From positions 85,015-149,014 of the forward strand of contig JAFPWX010000019.1 of the NCBI GenBank assembly GCA_017412645.1: a stretch of 64,000 nt of DNA. Direction: 5' to 3'. The position numbers and the translations under genes were made by a program. The number at the start of each line of letters is the position of its first letter. Position 1 is the stretch's first letter. The notes below the pieces were generated by a model. That model searched no databases. It was not told the DNA's origin and saw only the letters and a list, made by a program, of their open reading frames with translations. The stretch comes from Bacteroidales bacterium. GTDB taxonomy: Bacteria; Bacteroidota; Bacteroidia; Bacteroidales; UBA932. This document shows positions 7,044 to 16,450 of this stretch, piece by piece.

Positions 7044-8138
7044 TTACCTGTACTCCTCGAACTCAGGACGTTTCATCTCGCGGCTGGTGTCGCGAAGCGT
7101 CTCGTCGTCCTTGGGGCAGATCAGCAGCACGTCTCCGGTGTCAACCACCAGATAGTCCTTCAGCCCTCTGGCGATGAGCAGTTTGCGGGGATTGTCGCAG
7201 TAGATCATGCTGCCGGAGGTGTCTTTCACGAAAAGCTTGCCGCTCACGCCCTCGGTCACGTTGCCGTCGGCGTCCTTGTTGGGAGTGTAGTCGTAGAAGG
7301 CTGAGTACGAGCCTATATCCGCCCAGTCGAAGTCGCAGGGCAGTACGCTCAGATTATGGCTCTTCTCCAGCACGGCGTAGTCGATGGAATTGTGGGGACT
7401 GTCGGCATAGACCCTCTCGATGAAGCGCGCCTCATGGGCCGAGCCCAGGGCCTTCTGCCAACCCTTCCATAGATTGGTGATCTCGGGGCAGCAGCTGTGC
7501 ATCTCCTCGCGGATGGCCGAAGCCTTCCATACAAAGATACCGGAGTTCCAGAGGAATTCGCCGCTGTCCACGAAAATGCGGGCCAGTTCCTCGGTGGGCT
7601 TTTCGGTGAAAGTCTTGGCGTGGGCCGGCTGACCGATGGTCCAGGCCTGGCGACCGCCTTCCACCTGCACATAGCCGAAGTTGGGATTCGGCTCGGTGGG
7701 AACTATCCCCAGGGCGATGAGGGCGTCGGTGCCGGCTGCATAGTCCATGGCTTTCGTGATGGCAGAGGAGAAGCGGGAGTCGGCCACGATGAAATGGTCG
7801 CAGGGGGTAACGGTTATCACCGCCTCCGGGTCGCGCGCCAGAAGCGTATAGGTTGCGAAGGCGATGGATGTGGCGGTGCCGCGGCCGTAAGGCTCAAGAA
7901 GGAGATGATCCTCGGCGATGTCTGGGAACTGCTCGAAGAGGAGTCCGCGGTACTTCGCAAGGGAAACGATATATATCCTGTCTTCCGGGAAGAGTTCCAG
8001 GGCCCTGCGGTAAGTCATCTGCAGGAACGACACGCCGTCCGTTCCCGCAGGCGTGAAGGGTTTGGGGAATTCCTCCCTCGTGAGTGGCCAGAAATGCAGG
8101 CCGGTTCCTCCGGCCAGAATGACGCAATAATTATGCAT
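7044..8138 (-). CDS. manC: mannose-1-phosphate guanylyltransferase
   Basis: The enzyme makes GDP-mannose from mannose-1-phosphate and GTP for polysaccharide and glycan synthesis. The 364-residue product has the nucleotidyltransferase loop AGGTGLHFWPLTREEFPKPF; the usual Arg of GxGxRLWPLS is His here. It continues with LLLEPYGRGTATSIAFA, VTPCDHFI (the metal-binding Asp region) and the C-terminal FDWADIGSYSAFYD. No fused phosphomannose isomerase domain is present. Its ATG at 8138 overlaps the yraN stop by 8 nt, so it is the last gene of the dsbD-cdaA-mutS2-yraN-manC run. Confidence 0.9.
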   Translation of the reverse strand: MHNYCVILAGGTGLHFWPLTREEFPKPFTPAGTDGVSFLQMTYRRALELFPEDRIYIVSLAKYRGLLFEQFPDIAEDHLLLEPYGRGTATSIAFATYTLLARDPEAVITVTPCDHFIVADSRFSSAITKAMDYAAGTDALIALGIVPTEPNPNFGYVQVEGGRQAWTIGQPAHAKTFTEKPTEELARIFVDSGEFLWNSGIFVWKASAIREEMHSCCPEITNLWKGWQKALGSAHEARFIERVYADSPHNSIDYAVLEKSHNLSVLPCDFDWADIGSYSAFYDYTPNKDADGNVTEGVSGKLFVKDTSGSMIYCDNPRKLLIARGLKDYLVVDTGDVLLICPKDDETLRDTSREMKRPEFEEYR

Positions 8139-8496
8139 AGGTTGGTATGAATGCCTGTTGGTAATAGTTTATGTGTGTTTTCGTGTGGTCAAAAATCACT
8201 GTGACGATGTCAAAAAATACTTCGTACGCGCCGAACGCCGGATTGCCCTTCAGCCACCTTCGAGCCGCAGCGACCAGGTGCTGCTGTTTGGCGTGGTTCA
8301 CGTTCACGGCGGGGTCTGCCATCACGGGCGCCGTACGGCTCTTCACTTCTACAAAATGAATGCCCTCCGGATCGAGTGACACTATGTCAAGTTCCACCCT
8401 TCCTCCCCTCCAGTTCCGGGAGAGTATGCTGTGCCCGCGGCTCTCCAGCCAGAGGGCTGCGGCATCCTCGCCGCGGCGGCCCGTCGCATCCATCAT
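8131..8496 (-). CDS. yraN: YraN/UPF0102 family endonuclease-like protein
   Basis: A 121-residue member of UPF0102, a family with an endonuclease-like fold whose exact role is unsettled. The conserved GRRGEDAAALWLESRGHSIL, then ELDIVSLDPEGIHFVEVKSRT near residue 35, give the E-D-ExK pattern of restriction-like nucleases. Two adjacent ATGs (8496 and 8493) can serve as start; the first overlaps the mutS2 stop. Overlaps on both sides point to translational coupling. Confidence 0.88.
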   Translation of the reverse strand: MMDATGRRGEDAAALWLESRGHSILSRNWRGGRVELDIVSLDPEGIHFVEVKSRTAPVMADPAVNVNHAKQQHLVAAARRWLKGNPAFGAYEVFFDIVTVIFDHTKTHINYYQQAFIPTYA

Positions 8497-10985
8497 TCAA
8501 ACGTTACGACAGTTACTCCCGAACCTCCGTTCCGCACGTCAGCGTCGGCCACGGAGGCCACCCCGGGCACGGTGCGAAGGTATTTCTGTATTTCCTCGTG
8601 CAGGGCTCCGGTGCCCTTGCCGTGGATGATACGAACCGCGGGCACGTCCACCATGATGGCGTCGTCCACGTAGTGCATCACTATCTCGAGCGCATCGCCC
8701 AGCCTCTCTCCCCGGACGTCGAGTTCCGGTTTGAAGTTCAGTCTGCGGGCGGCGATGGCGGGGTCCCTCCGGCTCGCCGGCACTGCAAGCCGCGGCGCAG
8801 CAGCCTTGTACTCTCCGGACGAGATCCTTTCCAGCGCCGCGGCCGGTAGCGTGCTGTGCAGGCTGCCGATGACAACCGTCACGCTGCCGCGGGCGATCTT
8901 CGCCACCTCCCCCACGAGCCCGCTTTCCTTCACGCGCACCTTTTCGCCCACCTTCAGCGGTTCTTCCTTCCGGACGACAGGGACGGCTCCCCCGGCCGAA
9001 GCAGTACTGCCGATTCCGGCGGCCGAAGCCTTGCCGCGGGCGGCCTTCCGGCTGATCTTCTCTATCTTGCGCTCAATGTATTCGTCTTTGGTTTTCTTTT
9101 CCGCGATGGCTCCCAGGAAGCCCTGGAGTTCGGCGCGGGCGGCCTTGGTGCGTTCCTTGTCGGCCTGGCTCTCGCGTATCTCGCGTATGGTACGCTCCAC
9201 CTGGCTGCCGGCGCCCTTAACTATGGCTTCGGCCTCCTTGTGCGCGGCTTCGAGTATGCCCTTGCGCTCCTCCTGCAGGCGCAGCAGTTCCTTCTGGTAT
9301 TCTTCCGTAACGCTGGCCAGCTCGCCCTCGGTATGCTTCACCTTCTTGATCTTCTCGTCCAGGGTCCTGCGGCCGCGGGCGATGCGCCGCAGGTTCCGTT
9401 CGATACCCACGTACTCCTGTCCGGCGCGCTCCTCGGCGTCTTTCACTATGCTCTCGGGCAGACCGGTCTTGCGCGCCATCTCGAAGGCGAAGGAGTTGCC
9501 CGGCAGGCCCATCTCCAGCTTGAAGAGCGGCTCGATGCGGGCGGCGTCGAACTGCATGGCTCCGTTCACCACCCCCGTTCGCGTACCGGAAGCGTAGAGT
9601 TTGAGGTTGGTATAGTGCGTGGTGATCACCCCATACACGCCGCGCCGGTCCAGTTCCGCCAGGATGGCTTCCGCGATGGCTCCTCCCGCCGCAGGCTCTG
9701 TGCCGCTGCCGAACTCGTCGATCAGCACCAGCGTGCGCGCTCCGGCATCCCGCAGCATCCCCTTCATCTCCTGAAGGAAAGACGAATAGGTGGAGAGGTC
9801 GTTCTCCAGGCTCTGGTCGTCTCCTATCGAAAGCATGATACTCTCGAACACAGGGAGTTCTGAGGTTTCCGAGGTGGGAATTAGCATGCCCCACTGGAAC
9901 ATGTACTGGAGAAGCCCCGCAGTCTTGAGGCACACGCTCTTTCCCCCGGCGTTGGGTCCGGAGATGAGCAGGATATGTTTTTCGGGGTTCAGTTCAAGGG
10001 AGATCGGGACCATCTTCCGGCCTTCTCCGGCAAGCGCCTTTTCCAGCAGCGGATGGCGGGCCTTCCGGAGCACCAGGCGGCCGTCGTCCGAAATGATGGG
10101 CATGCCGGCCGTATATTCCATTGCCGTGCGGGCCTTGGCCATAATGAAGTCGAGTTCGCCCACCAGTTCCGCGGCCACCAGCAGATCGGGCACGTAGGGC
10201 CTCAGGAAATCGGAAAACTCTATCAGTATGCGTTCGATTTCGCGCTCTTCCTCGCCCCGTAGCTCCTGGATCTCGCTCTCCAATTCCATCACCTCCAGCG
10301 GTTCCACGAAGGCTGTCTTTCCGGTCGACGAGGTGTCGTACACGTAGCCGTGGACCTTGCGTTTGCTGCCGACCGCCACGGGAATGAGGTATTTTCCGCC
10401 GCGTATGTTCACGGTGGCGTCGGCATCGGCCCAACCGGCATCCTGGGCGGCCTTGAGCACCGTGAGGGCCCGTTTCGAAAGGGATCCTTCGGCCGCTTTG
10501 AGCCGGGAACGTATCTCCTTCAGCTGCAGCGATGCGCTGTCCTTAACTTCGCCGTAGCGGTCCAGTATTCCCTCGATCCGGCGGAGTATCTCGGGATAAT
10601 AGTTCACCGGCCGCACCATCTTCGCGAGTTCCGGGTAGATGCCGTCGCGCACGCTCCCGAAGAAGGCCATGATGCGCCGTACCGTGTTCGAGAGGGTCTG
10701 GAGCTTGCCCAGACTCAGCACGTCGATGTGGTAGGCGCTGTCTTCCAGAGGTTTAAGGAAGCCGGCCGCGTCGATGTAGCCGCTGGTGGGGAAGTTCTCC
10801 TCAAACATCAGCACCACCCGCATTTCGTCGGTACGATGCAGGCGGCGGGAGATTTCGGCGGCGTCGGTGCAGAACTCTTCGGTTCCGGTGCGACGGGCGG
10901 CGTAATCGGTGCTGCAACGTTCGCGCACCGTCTGCCGTACCCGGTCGAACCCGAGCTTAGCCTCTATCCTCGCTGCGTCGTTCAC
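8493..10985 (-). CDS. mutS2: endonuclease MutS2
   Basis: MutS2 is a MutS-like ATPase with a C-terminal Smr nuclease domain. Its known roles are suppression of recombination and, in some bacteria, rescue of collided ribosomes. The 830-residue product has the core and lever region from residue 1, Walker A GPNAGGKS at 343-350, and VLIDEFGSGTEP as Walker B and signature. A charged coiled coil spans roughly 540-640, and the Smr domain includes LDVRGERLGDALEIV and HGKGTGAL. The start is GTG at 10985, overlapping the cdaA TGA as GTGA, so it is coupled to cdaA. Confidence 0.95.
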   Translation of the reverse strand: MNDAARIEAKLGFDRVRQTVRERCSTDYAARRTGTEEFCTDAAEISRRLHRTDEMRVVLMFEENFPTSGYIDAAGFLKPLEDSAYHIDVLSLGKLQTLSNTVRRIMAFFGSVRDGIYPELAKMVRPVNYYPEILRRIEGILDRYGEVKDSASLQLKEIRSRLKAAEGSLSKRALTVLKAAQDAGWADADATVNIRGGKYLIPVAVGSKRKVHGYVYDTSSTGKTAFVEPLEVMELESEIQELRGEEEREIERILIEFSDFLRPYVPDLLVAAELVGELDFIMAKARTAMEYTAGMPIISDDGRLVLRKARHPLLEKALAGEGRKMVPISLELNPEKHILLISGPNAGGKSVCLKTAGLLQYMFQWGMLIPTSETSELPVFESIMLSIGDDQSLENDLSTYSSFLQEMKGMLRDAGARTLVLIDEFGSGTEPAAGGAIAEAILAELDRRGVYGVITTHYTNLKLYASGTRTGVVNGAMQFDAARIEPLFKLEMGLPGNSFAFEMARKTGLPESIVKDAEERAGQEYVGIERNLRRIARGRRTLDEKIKKVKHTEGELASVTEEYQKELLRLQEERKGILEAAHKEAEAIVKGAGSQVERTIREIRESQADKERTKAARAELQGFLGAIAEKKTKDEYIERKIEKISRKAARGKASAAGIGSTASAGGAVPVVRKEEPLKVGEKVRVKESGLVGEVAKIARGSVTVVIGSLHSTLPAAALERISSGEYKAAAPRLAVPASRRDPAIAARRLNFKPELDVRGERLGDALEIVMHYVDDAIMVDVPAVRIIHGKGTGALHEEIQKYLRTVPGVASVADADVRNGGSGVTVVTFE

Positions 10986-11770
10986 TGCTTCTCCTGTTCT
11001 TTGCGGGGTTCGAGCATGAGTTTGAGCTCGTTCATGCCGGCCACGGGGGAGATTTCCCCGTCGCGCACGAACGAGATGGTGCCCCTCTGCTCACTGATCA
11101 CTATCACGTCGGCGTCGCTGCGTTCGGTGAGGCCTACGGCCGACTTGTGCCGCATTCCGTATTTCGCGGGGATCTTGCTGTCGGTGATGGGGAGGGTGCA
11201 GCGGGCTGCGATGATGCGGCCTCCGCCGATTATTACGGCTCCGTCGTGGAGCGGGGAGTCCTTGAAGAAGATATTTTCGAGCAGACGGCTGCTTACCTGA
11301 GCGTCGATCCTGTCGCCCGATTCGATCACGTCCTGCAGGGAGTTTTTGTGAAGTATGACGATGAGGGCGCCGGTGCGGTTCTCGGCCATGTCACGGCAGG
11401 CCTGGGCGATTTCTTTTGCGGCCTGGGCGCCGAGGTCGTCCCCCTTGCGGCCCAGCAGGCGGTCCACCCATCCGCCGCGGCGTCTGCCGATGCGGCTCAG
11501 GAACTGGCGGATTTCCGGCTGGAAGATGACGATGAGCGCTATGGCTCCCACGTTTATCACGGCATCCAGCAGGGAGCTCAACAGCTTCATGTTCAGCGCC
11601 GCCGCCACGAAGCGGATGGCCAGCAGGGCCAGGATGGCAATGAGGATGTTCATGGCGCTCGAGCCCTTGAGCCAGCGGAAAACCACGTATATGACCGCGG
11701 CCACGACAACTATGTCGAGCACGTCCACTATTCCCAGGTGCAGAAAGCCCAGCAGATCCAAAGGTGTCAT
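10982..11770 (-). CDS. cdaA: diadenylate cyclase, CdaA type
   Basis: The enzyme makes the second messenger cyclic di-AMP from two ATP. The 262-residue product has three membrane helices (about 15-90) then a DisA_N domain with DGA at 176-178. The partner motif, usually RHR, reads RHK at 207-209 (GMRHKSAVGLTERSDA); Lys for Arg is conservative and activity is likely. I chose the ATG at 11770 (MTPLDLLGFLHLG) because a -7 box ends 6 nt before it and an upstream start would overlap dsbD. No CdaR partner gene is adjacent; mutS2 follows with a 4-nt overlap. Confidence 0.92.
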   Translation of the reverse strand: MTPLDLLGFLHLGIVDVLDIVVVAAVIYVVFRWLKGSSAMNILIAILALLAIRFVAAALNMKLLSSLLDAVINVGAIALIVIFQPEIRQFLSRIGRRRGGWVDRLLGRKGDDLGAQAAKEIAQACRDMAENRTGALIVILHKNSLQDVIESGDRIDAQVSSRLLENIFFKDSPLHDGAVIIGGGRIIAARCTLPITDSKIPAKYGMRHKSAVGLTERSDADVIVISEQRGTISFVRDGEISPVAGMNELKLMLEPRKEQEKQ

Positions 11771-11776
11771 AGTCTT

Positions 11777-11784
11777 CAAAGATA
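11777..11784 (-). promoter_or_regulatory. candidate -7 box (TATCTTTG) of cdaA
   Basis: On the minus strand TATCTTTG sits in the 19-nt dsbD-cdaA gap and ends 6 nt before the cdaA ATG, so cdaA could be transcribed apart from dsbD. Confidence 0.45.
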
Positions 11785-11789
11785 CTAAA

Positions 11790-13928
11790 TTATTCGAGAC
11801 CCACCGCCAGGAAAGCGAGGAAGCCTTCGATGTCAAGGTTGTAACCGCGCGGAGGGGCGAGCTGGGTGCCGTCGGGGGAGAGCAGGATGTAGTTGGGCTG
11901 GGCGTTCACCCCGAAGCGTTCCCGGGCGATGTAGGAGTTCACCCTGCCGAGGTCCTTGAGAACCTTGCCGCTGGGGGTGGTTACCCAGTCGGAGGGGTCC
12001 AGGGGAGTCTTGTCGTCGTTGTAGAGGGCGACGATTATGTAGTGGTTGCGCAGGATTTCCAGCACCCGCGGGTCGCTCCATACGCGCTGTTCCATTTCCC
12101 GGCAGTTCACGCAGCCATGCCCGGTCACGTCCACGAATACCGGCTTGTTTTCGGCTTTGGCTGCCTCCAGACCCTCCTCCAGGGTGAAATATCCCGGAAG
12201 TCCGAGAGGCATCTTGAGGCCGTATTTGTTGCCGGCGCCTTCAGCGAGCTCCGAAGATTTGACCTCCATCGGAGGCAGGTAGCCCGAAAGAGCCTTCAGC
12301 GGAGCGCCCCAGAGGCCGGTTGCAAGATATGCCACGAAGGCGAAGGATGCCAGGCTGAGGATGATGCGGAGGGCCGACAGGCGTTTGATCTTGGCGTCGC
12401 GCTTGAAGCGTATCACCCCGAGCAGATAGAGTCCCATCAGGGCGAAACAGATTATCCAGATTATCAGGTACAGCTTGCGGCCCAGGATTCCCCAGTGGTA
12501 GGTCTGGTCGGCCACGCTCAGGAACTTGAGACCCAGGGCTACCTCGATGAAGCCCAGGCACACCTTTACGCTGTTCAGCCAGCCGCCGCTCTTCGGGAGC
12601 TTTTTCAGCAGCCCCGGGAACATCGCCAGCAATGTGAAGGGGAGGGCAAAGGCCAGCGAGAAAGCCAGCATGGTTATCATCGGCGCCCAGAACTCCCCGG
12701 CCGTGCTCTTGATAAGGACCGTTCCCACTATGGGTCCTGTGCAGGAGAACGATACCAGAACCAGAGTGAGGGCCAGGAAGAAGATACCTCCGAGGCTCCC
12801 CTTACTGGCCTTGGCGTCGCTGCCGTTCACCCATTTGGATGGGAGCGTTATCTCAAACGCGCCGAAGAAGCTGGCAGCGAACACCATGAACACTATGAAG
12901 AAGATTATGTTGGGCAGCCAGTGGGTGGCGAGCCAGTTGAAGATATCGGCGGTAACGGCGTCGCCCCCTATCGCGCGCGTGAGTATTATTATAATGGAGA
13001 TGGGGACCGTGTAGAGCAGCACGATGAAGAGTCCGTACATCAAAGCCTTGAAGCGTCCCGCAGCGGGTGTGCTTTCGCCCTTGAGGAAGAACGACACCGT
13101 CATGGGCACCATCGGGAATACGCAGGGCGTAAGCAGCATGGCCAGGCCCCAGAGGATAGCCTCGAGGATCAGCGCCCAAAGGCCGCCCCCGGTGCCGGCC
13201 TGGGTGGAATTGCCGACTGTCTGCTGCCCCTCGGCCGCGGACTCGCCCGAGACCTCAACCGCGGACTCGTCGGAGAGCGAACCGTCATTTTCGGCCATTT
13301 TTGCTGGTATCCCCCCGTTTTCGGAGGGGGATACCGTCATTTTCGCCCCTTTTTGCTGGTTGGCCCCCTCGCCGTCGGTCGTTCCAAGTCCAGCCGCCTT
13401 TATCTCGAACTCCCAATCCAGCGGGGGAGTGCACATCTGGTCGTTGCATGCGGAATAGGTTACGGTTCCGCGGATGATGTTTGCGGCGTCATTTTCGGCC
13501 GATTTTGACGCACCCCCCAGGTTTTCGACGGGGGGGTGTTGCGTTTTCGGGCCTTTTTGCTCCCGCGCCCCTAACGCAACACGTTGTGCGAACACCGCCT
13601 TGCCGGAGAATACCTCCCGACCCTGCAGCGTCTCTCCCTTTGAAACCGCATACGGTTCTCCGACCGCCACTGCACCGGCCTCAAGCGTGATGACAGTGGC
13701 GTTGTCCGGGTCGTTCAGGCCGTAGATGTGCCAGCCCGGCAGTATCGTGGCGGAGAACTCCAGCACGGCCGTCGCGCCGCCTGCAGCCTCGCTCGCCGCA
13801 ACATCTTTCACCTCCACTTTCCATCGCACTATATTTTCCGGGGCCTGGGCCGAGGCGGGGAGAGCCGGGAAAACCGCGCCCGCCGCCAGCGACATGGCCG
13901 CAAAGAGGGATATCAGCAACTTTTTCAT
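11790..13928 (-). CDS. dsbD: thiol:disulfide interchange protein DsbD with two repeat-derived inserts
   Basis: DsbD carries reducing power from cytoplasmic thioredoxin to the periplasm. The 712-residue product has a signal peptide, an N-terminal domain with the Cys pair in YSACNDQMCTPP (near 158-168), a membrane domain with LLTPCVFPMVP and FSCTGPIVG, and a C-terminal thioredoxin domain with GCVNCREME. All three Cys pairs are present. Residues 123-147 and 191-215 are two related 25-residue inserts, QKGPKTQHPP...KSAEND and QKGAKMTVSP...KMAEND, encoded by palindromic repeat elements. The first lies between two strands of the N-terminal domain, the second in the linker to the membrane domain. It heads the minus-strand run ending at manC. 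Confidence 0.93.
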   Translation of the reverse strand: MKKLLISLFAAMSLAAGAVFPALPASAQAPENIVRWKVEVKDVAASEAAGGATAVLEFSATILPGWHIYGLNDPDNATVITLEAGAVAVGEPYAVSKGETLQGREVFSGKAVFAQRVALGAREQKGPKTQHPPVENLGGASKSAENDAANIIRGTVTYSACNDQMCTPPLDWEFEIKAAGLGTTDGEGANQQKGAKMTVSPSENGGIPAKMAENDGSLSDESAVEVSGESAAEGQQTVGNSTQAGTGGGLWALILEAILWGLAMLLTPCVFPMVPMTVSFFLKGESTPAAGRFKALMYGLFIVLLYTVPISIIIILTRAIGGDAVTADIFNWLATHWLPNIIFFIVFMVFAASFFGAFEITLPSKWVNGSDAKASKGSLGGIFFLALTLVLVSFSCTGPIVGTVLIKSTAGEFWAPMITMLAFSLAFALPFTLLAMFPGLLKKLPKSGGWLNSVKVCLGFIEVALGLKFLSVADQTYHWGILGRKLYLIIWIICFALMGLYLLGVIRFKRDAKIKRLSALRIILSLASFAFVAYLATGLWGAPLKALSGYLPPMEVKSSELAEGAGNKYGLKMPLGLPGYFTLEEGLEAAKAENKPVFVDVTGHGCVNCREMEQRVWSDPRVLEILRNHYIIVALYNDDKTPLDPSDWVTTPSGKVLKDLGRVNSYIARERFGVNAQPNYILLSPDGTQLAPPRGYNLDIEGFLAFLAVGLE
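13284..13358 (-). repeat. palindromic element 4, in frame inside dsbD
   Basis: 75 nt (25 codons) built as core-hairpin-core. The cores are CAAAAAGGGGCGAAAATGAC and GCAAAAATGGCCGAAAATGAC, around a hairpin whose arms GGTATCCCCC and GGGGGATACC are perfect complements. It encodes residues 191-215 of DsbD. The core matches those of the intergenic elements. Confidence 0.8.
13488..13562 (-). repeat. palindromic element 5, in frame inside dsbD
   Basis: 75 nt (25 codons) with the same layout, strand and reading frame as the copy at 13284. A core CAAAAAGGCCCGAAAACG, a hairpin with C/G-run arms and a GTCGAAAACC loop, and a second core ending GGCCGAAAATGAC. It encodes residues 123-147 of DsbD. Confidence 0.8.
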
Positions 13929-13967
13929 TGTCTGCGAAGTTACTCATAATTTTTTGATTGCCTTAGG

Positions 13968-13998
13968 TTTGCATATTGAAAAATAAATCGTATCTTTG
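13968..13998 (+). promoter_or_regulatory. promoter of the rplC-rpsC block
   Basis: TTTG (13968-13971), a 19-nt spacer and TATCTTTG (13991-13998) match the Bacteroidota consensus. The leader starts GCAGCCCCCAAAATTGGGG, which can fold as CCCC/GGGG, and is about 50 nt to the rplC ATG. The rplP promoter at 52450 has a similar box and leader start. Confidence 0.8.
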
Positions 13999-14050
13999 CA
14001 GCCCCCAAAATTGGGGTAAAGAATTAAACAAACAGTTAACAACCAAACCA

Positions 14051-14674
14051 ATGCCTGGATTAATTGGAAAAAAGATCGGAATGACTTCCGTCTTCGGTGC
14101 TGATGGAAAGAACCTTCCATGCACCGTCATCGAGGCTGGTCCGTGCGTTGTCACGCAAATCCGCACTCTCGATACCGACAAGTACGAGGCCGTGCAGCTT
14201 GCCTATGACGAAACAACAGAAAAGCACGCCAGCGCACCGCTCAAGGGGCACTTCGCAAAGGCAGGAGTAGCTCCCCACCGCAAGCTCGCCGAATTCCCGG
14301 CGGACTTCAAGAGCGATCTGAAACTGGGCGACACCGTCACCGTAGCAGACGTCTTCACAGATGTTCCGTTCGTCGATGTCGTCGGCACTTCCAAAGGTAA
14401 GGGGTTCCAGGGTGTTGTGCACCGCTATCACTTCCGTGGTGTCGGTGATGCCACCCACGGTCAGTCCGACCGTCAGCGTCACCCCGGTTCTATGGGCGCA
14501 TCGTCCTGGCCCTCCCGCGTTCTTCCCGGAATGCGCATGGCAGGCCACATGGGCAGCGAGCGCGTAAAGGTCTTCAATCTCCAGATTGTCAAGATCATCC
14601 CCGAGAACAACCTTCTCATCGTTAAGGGTTCCGTCCCCGGAGCCAAGGGTTCTTATCTTTTATTGGAGGCTTAA
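14051..14674 (+). CDS. rplC: 50S ribosomal protein L3
   Basis: L3 binds the 23S rRNA near the peptidyl transferase centre and starts large-subunit assembly. The 207-residue product begins [15 protein letters not shown] and carries [17 protein letters not shown] and the tip loop [19 protein letters not shown]-like region ([13 protein letters not shown]). I chose the ATG at 14051; an in-frame upstream start would lie in the promoter. It opens the second block of the split operon and is followed by rplD after 3 nt. Confidence 0.98.
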   Translation: MPGLIGKKIGMTSVFGADGKNLPCTVIEAGPCVVTQIRTLDTDKYEAVQLAYDETTEKHASAPLKGHFAKAGVAPHRKLAEFPADFKSDLKLGDTVTVADVFTDVPFVDVVGTSKGKGFQGVVHRYHFRGVGDATHGQSDRQRHPGSMGASSWPSRVLPGMRMAGHMGSERVKVFNLQIVKIIPENNLLIVKGSVPGAKGSYLLLEA

Positions 14675-14677
14675 GCT

Positions 14678-15304
14678 ATGGATCTGAACGTACTTAAAAT
14701 AGACGGCACTCCTTCTGGAAAGAAGGTCACTCTCGACCCTGCAGTTTTCGGAATCGAGCCCAACGACCACGCCATTTATCTCGACGTAGTCCAGTATCTT
14801 GCACATCAGAGGCATGGCAACGCCAAGAGCAAAGACCGCAGTGAAGTTGCATACAGCACCAAGAAGATGGGTCGCCAGAAGGGCGGCGGTGGAGCACGTC
14901 ATGGTTCCATCAAGGCCGGTACCTATGTTGGTGGTGGTAGCATCTTCGGTCCCAAGCCCCGCTTCTACGGCGGCAAGCTCAACAAGAAGGTCAAGAGCCT
15001 CGCTCGTTGCTCCGCACTCAGCTATAAGGCACAGGAAAACGCAATCACCCTGGTAGAGCCCTTCGCAATGGAGGCTCCCAAGACCAAGGAGTTCGCAGGT
15101 ATCCTCGAGGCCCTCAAGGCAGGAGACCGCAAGGTTCTCTTCGTCCTTCCGTCCAACTCGGACAACATTTTCCTTTCTTCCCGCAACCTTCCTTACGTGA
15201 ATGTCATCACCGTGGACGAGATCAACACCTACGCTATCATGAACGCGAATTCCGTGGTTCTGATGGACGGCGTCCAGGACATTCTCTCCGAGAGGAAAAA
15301 ATAA
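14678..15304 (+). CDS. rplD: 50S ribosomal protein L4
   Basis: L4 is an early-assembly large-subunit protein whose long loop lines the exit tunnel. The 208-residue product shows the loop segment KMGRQKGGGGARHGSIKAG and the C-terminal EINTYAIMNANSVVLMDG. A strong Shine-Dalgarno TTGGAGG (about 14663) precedes the ATG by 9 nt, overlapping the end of rplC. In E. coli L4 represses its own operon; no such site is recognisable here. Confidence 0.98.
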   Translation: MDLNVLKIDGTPSGKKVTLDPAVFGIEPNDHAIYLDVVQYLAHQRHGNAKSKDRSEVAYSTKKMGRQKGGGGARHGSIKAGTYVGGGSIFGPKPRFYGGKLNKKVKSLARCSALSYKAQENAITLVEPFAMEAPKTKEFAGILEALKAGDRKVLFVLPSNSDNIFLSSRNLPYVNVITVDEINTYAIMNANSVVLMDGVQDILSERKK

Positions 15305-15313
15305 TCTTGAAAA

Positions 15314-15604
15314 ATGGGAATACTTATTAAGCCTATAGTAACAGAGAAGCTTACGGTTCAGGGCGAAAAGTTGAACCGCTACGGCTTCGTGGTAGACCGC
15401 GACGCCAACAAGCTTCAGATAAAGGAAGCGGTCGAGAAGGCATACGGCGTCAGCGTCGCATCCGTCAACACCGCCAACTACCACGGCAAGCGCAAGAGCC
15501 GCTACTCCAAGAGCGGTATGCTCCGCGGCCGCATGAACCATTTCAAGAAGGCCTATGTCACCCTCGCTGGTGAAGATAAGATAGACTTCTACGCTAACAT
15601 CTAG
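15314..15604 (+). CDS. rplW: 50S ribosomal protein L23
   Basis: L23 sits at the tunnel exit and forms the docking site for trigger factor and SRP. The 96-residue product starts MGILIKPIVTEKLT and has VEKAYGVSVASVNTANYHGK, the family core. It lies between rplD and rplB in canonical order. Confidence 0.97.
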   Translation: MGILIKPIVTEKLTVQGEKLNRYGFVVDRDANKLQIKEAVEKAYGVSVASVNTANYHGKRKSRYSKSGMLRGRMNHFKKAYVTLAGEDKIDFYANI

Positions 15605-15616
15605 GAGGACTCAGAA

Positions 15617-16441
15617 ATGGCAGTTAAGAAATACAAACCGACCACTCCCGGACAGAGGAACAAGGTCATCAGCGCTTTCACCGAGATCACGGCGAAAAAG
15701 CCTCACAAGTCATTGCTCGAGCCCCTGCATGGCACCGGCGGCCGCAACAACACCGGCCAGCTCACCATGCGCTATATCGGCGGCGGTCACAAGAAGATGT
15801 ACCGCGTTATCGACTTCCTTCGCGACAAGGACAACTGCACCGCTACGGTTCGCACCATTGAGTACGATCCCAACCGTACCGCCCGCATTGCTCTCGTTCA
15901 GTACGAAGATGGCGAATACCGCTACATCATCGCTCCCGAAGGACTGAAGGTTGGACAGGTTATCGCTTCCGGTAGCGGAGTCGCTCCCGAAGTCGGCAAC
16001 GCCCTTCCTCTTTCGGAAATTCCTGTCGGTACTCTCGTTCACAATATCGAACTCCGTCCCGGCCAGGGTGCCACCATGGCACGCAGCGCCGGTGCGTTCG
16101 CACAGCTTGCCGCCCGTGAGGGCAACCACGCGATCCTTCGTCTGCCTTCAGGCGAAACCCGCATGGTGCTGGTAAACTGCCGCGCAACCGTGGGCACCGT
16201 CTCCAACGGCGACCACAACCTTGAGAGCTACGGCAAGGCCGGACGTTCCCGTCACCTCGGACGCAGGCCGCACAACCGCGGCGTCGTCATGAACCCGCAC
16301 GACCACCCGATGGGCGGCGGTGAAGGACGTGCTTCCGGCGGACATCCGCGTTCGCGCAAGGGTCTCCCCGCAAAGGGCTACAAGACCCGCAACCCGAAGG
16401 CGAGCTCCAACAAGTTCATCATTGAAAGAAGAAAGAAATAA
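15617..16441 (+). CDS. rplB: 50S ribosomal protein L2
   Basis: L2 is needed for subunit joining and peptidyl transferase activity. The 274-residue product has the RNA-binding domain ([20 protein letters not shown]), the SH3-like part ([19 protein letters not shown]) and the C-terminal functional loop [23 protein letters not shown] at 15603, partly within the rplW stop, gives a strong ribosome binding site. Confidence 0.98.
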   Translation: MAVKKYKPTTPGQRNKVISAFTEITAKKPHKSLLEPLHGTGGRNNTGQLTMRYIGGGHKKMYRVIDFLRDKDNCTATVRTIEYDPNRTARIALVQYEDGEYRYIIAPEGLKVGQVIASGSGVAPEVGNALPLSEIPVGTLVHNIELRPGQGATMARSAGAFAQLAAREGNHAILRLPSGETRMVLVNCRATVGTVSNGDHNLESYGKAGRSRHLGRRPHNRGVVMNPHDHPMGGGEGRASGGHPRSRKGLPAKGYKTRNPKASSNKFIIERRKK

Positions 16442-16450
16442 ACAGGAATT

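Noticed and set aside
11355-13508. 717-residue + frame opposite dsbD and cdaA
   Set aside because: It is a shadow of GC-rich coding on the minus strand; its residue make-up is His/Gly/Glu-rich and matches no family, while both minus-strand genes are clear.
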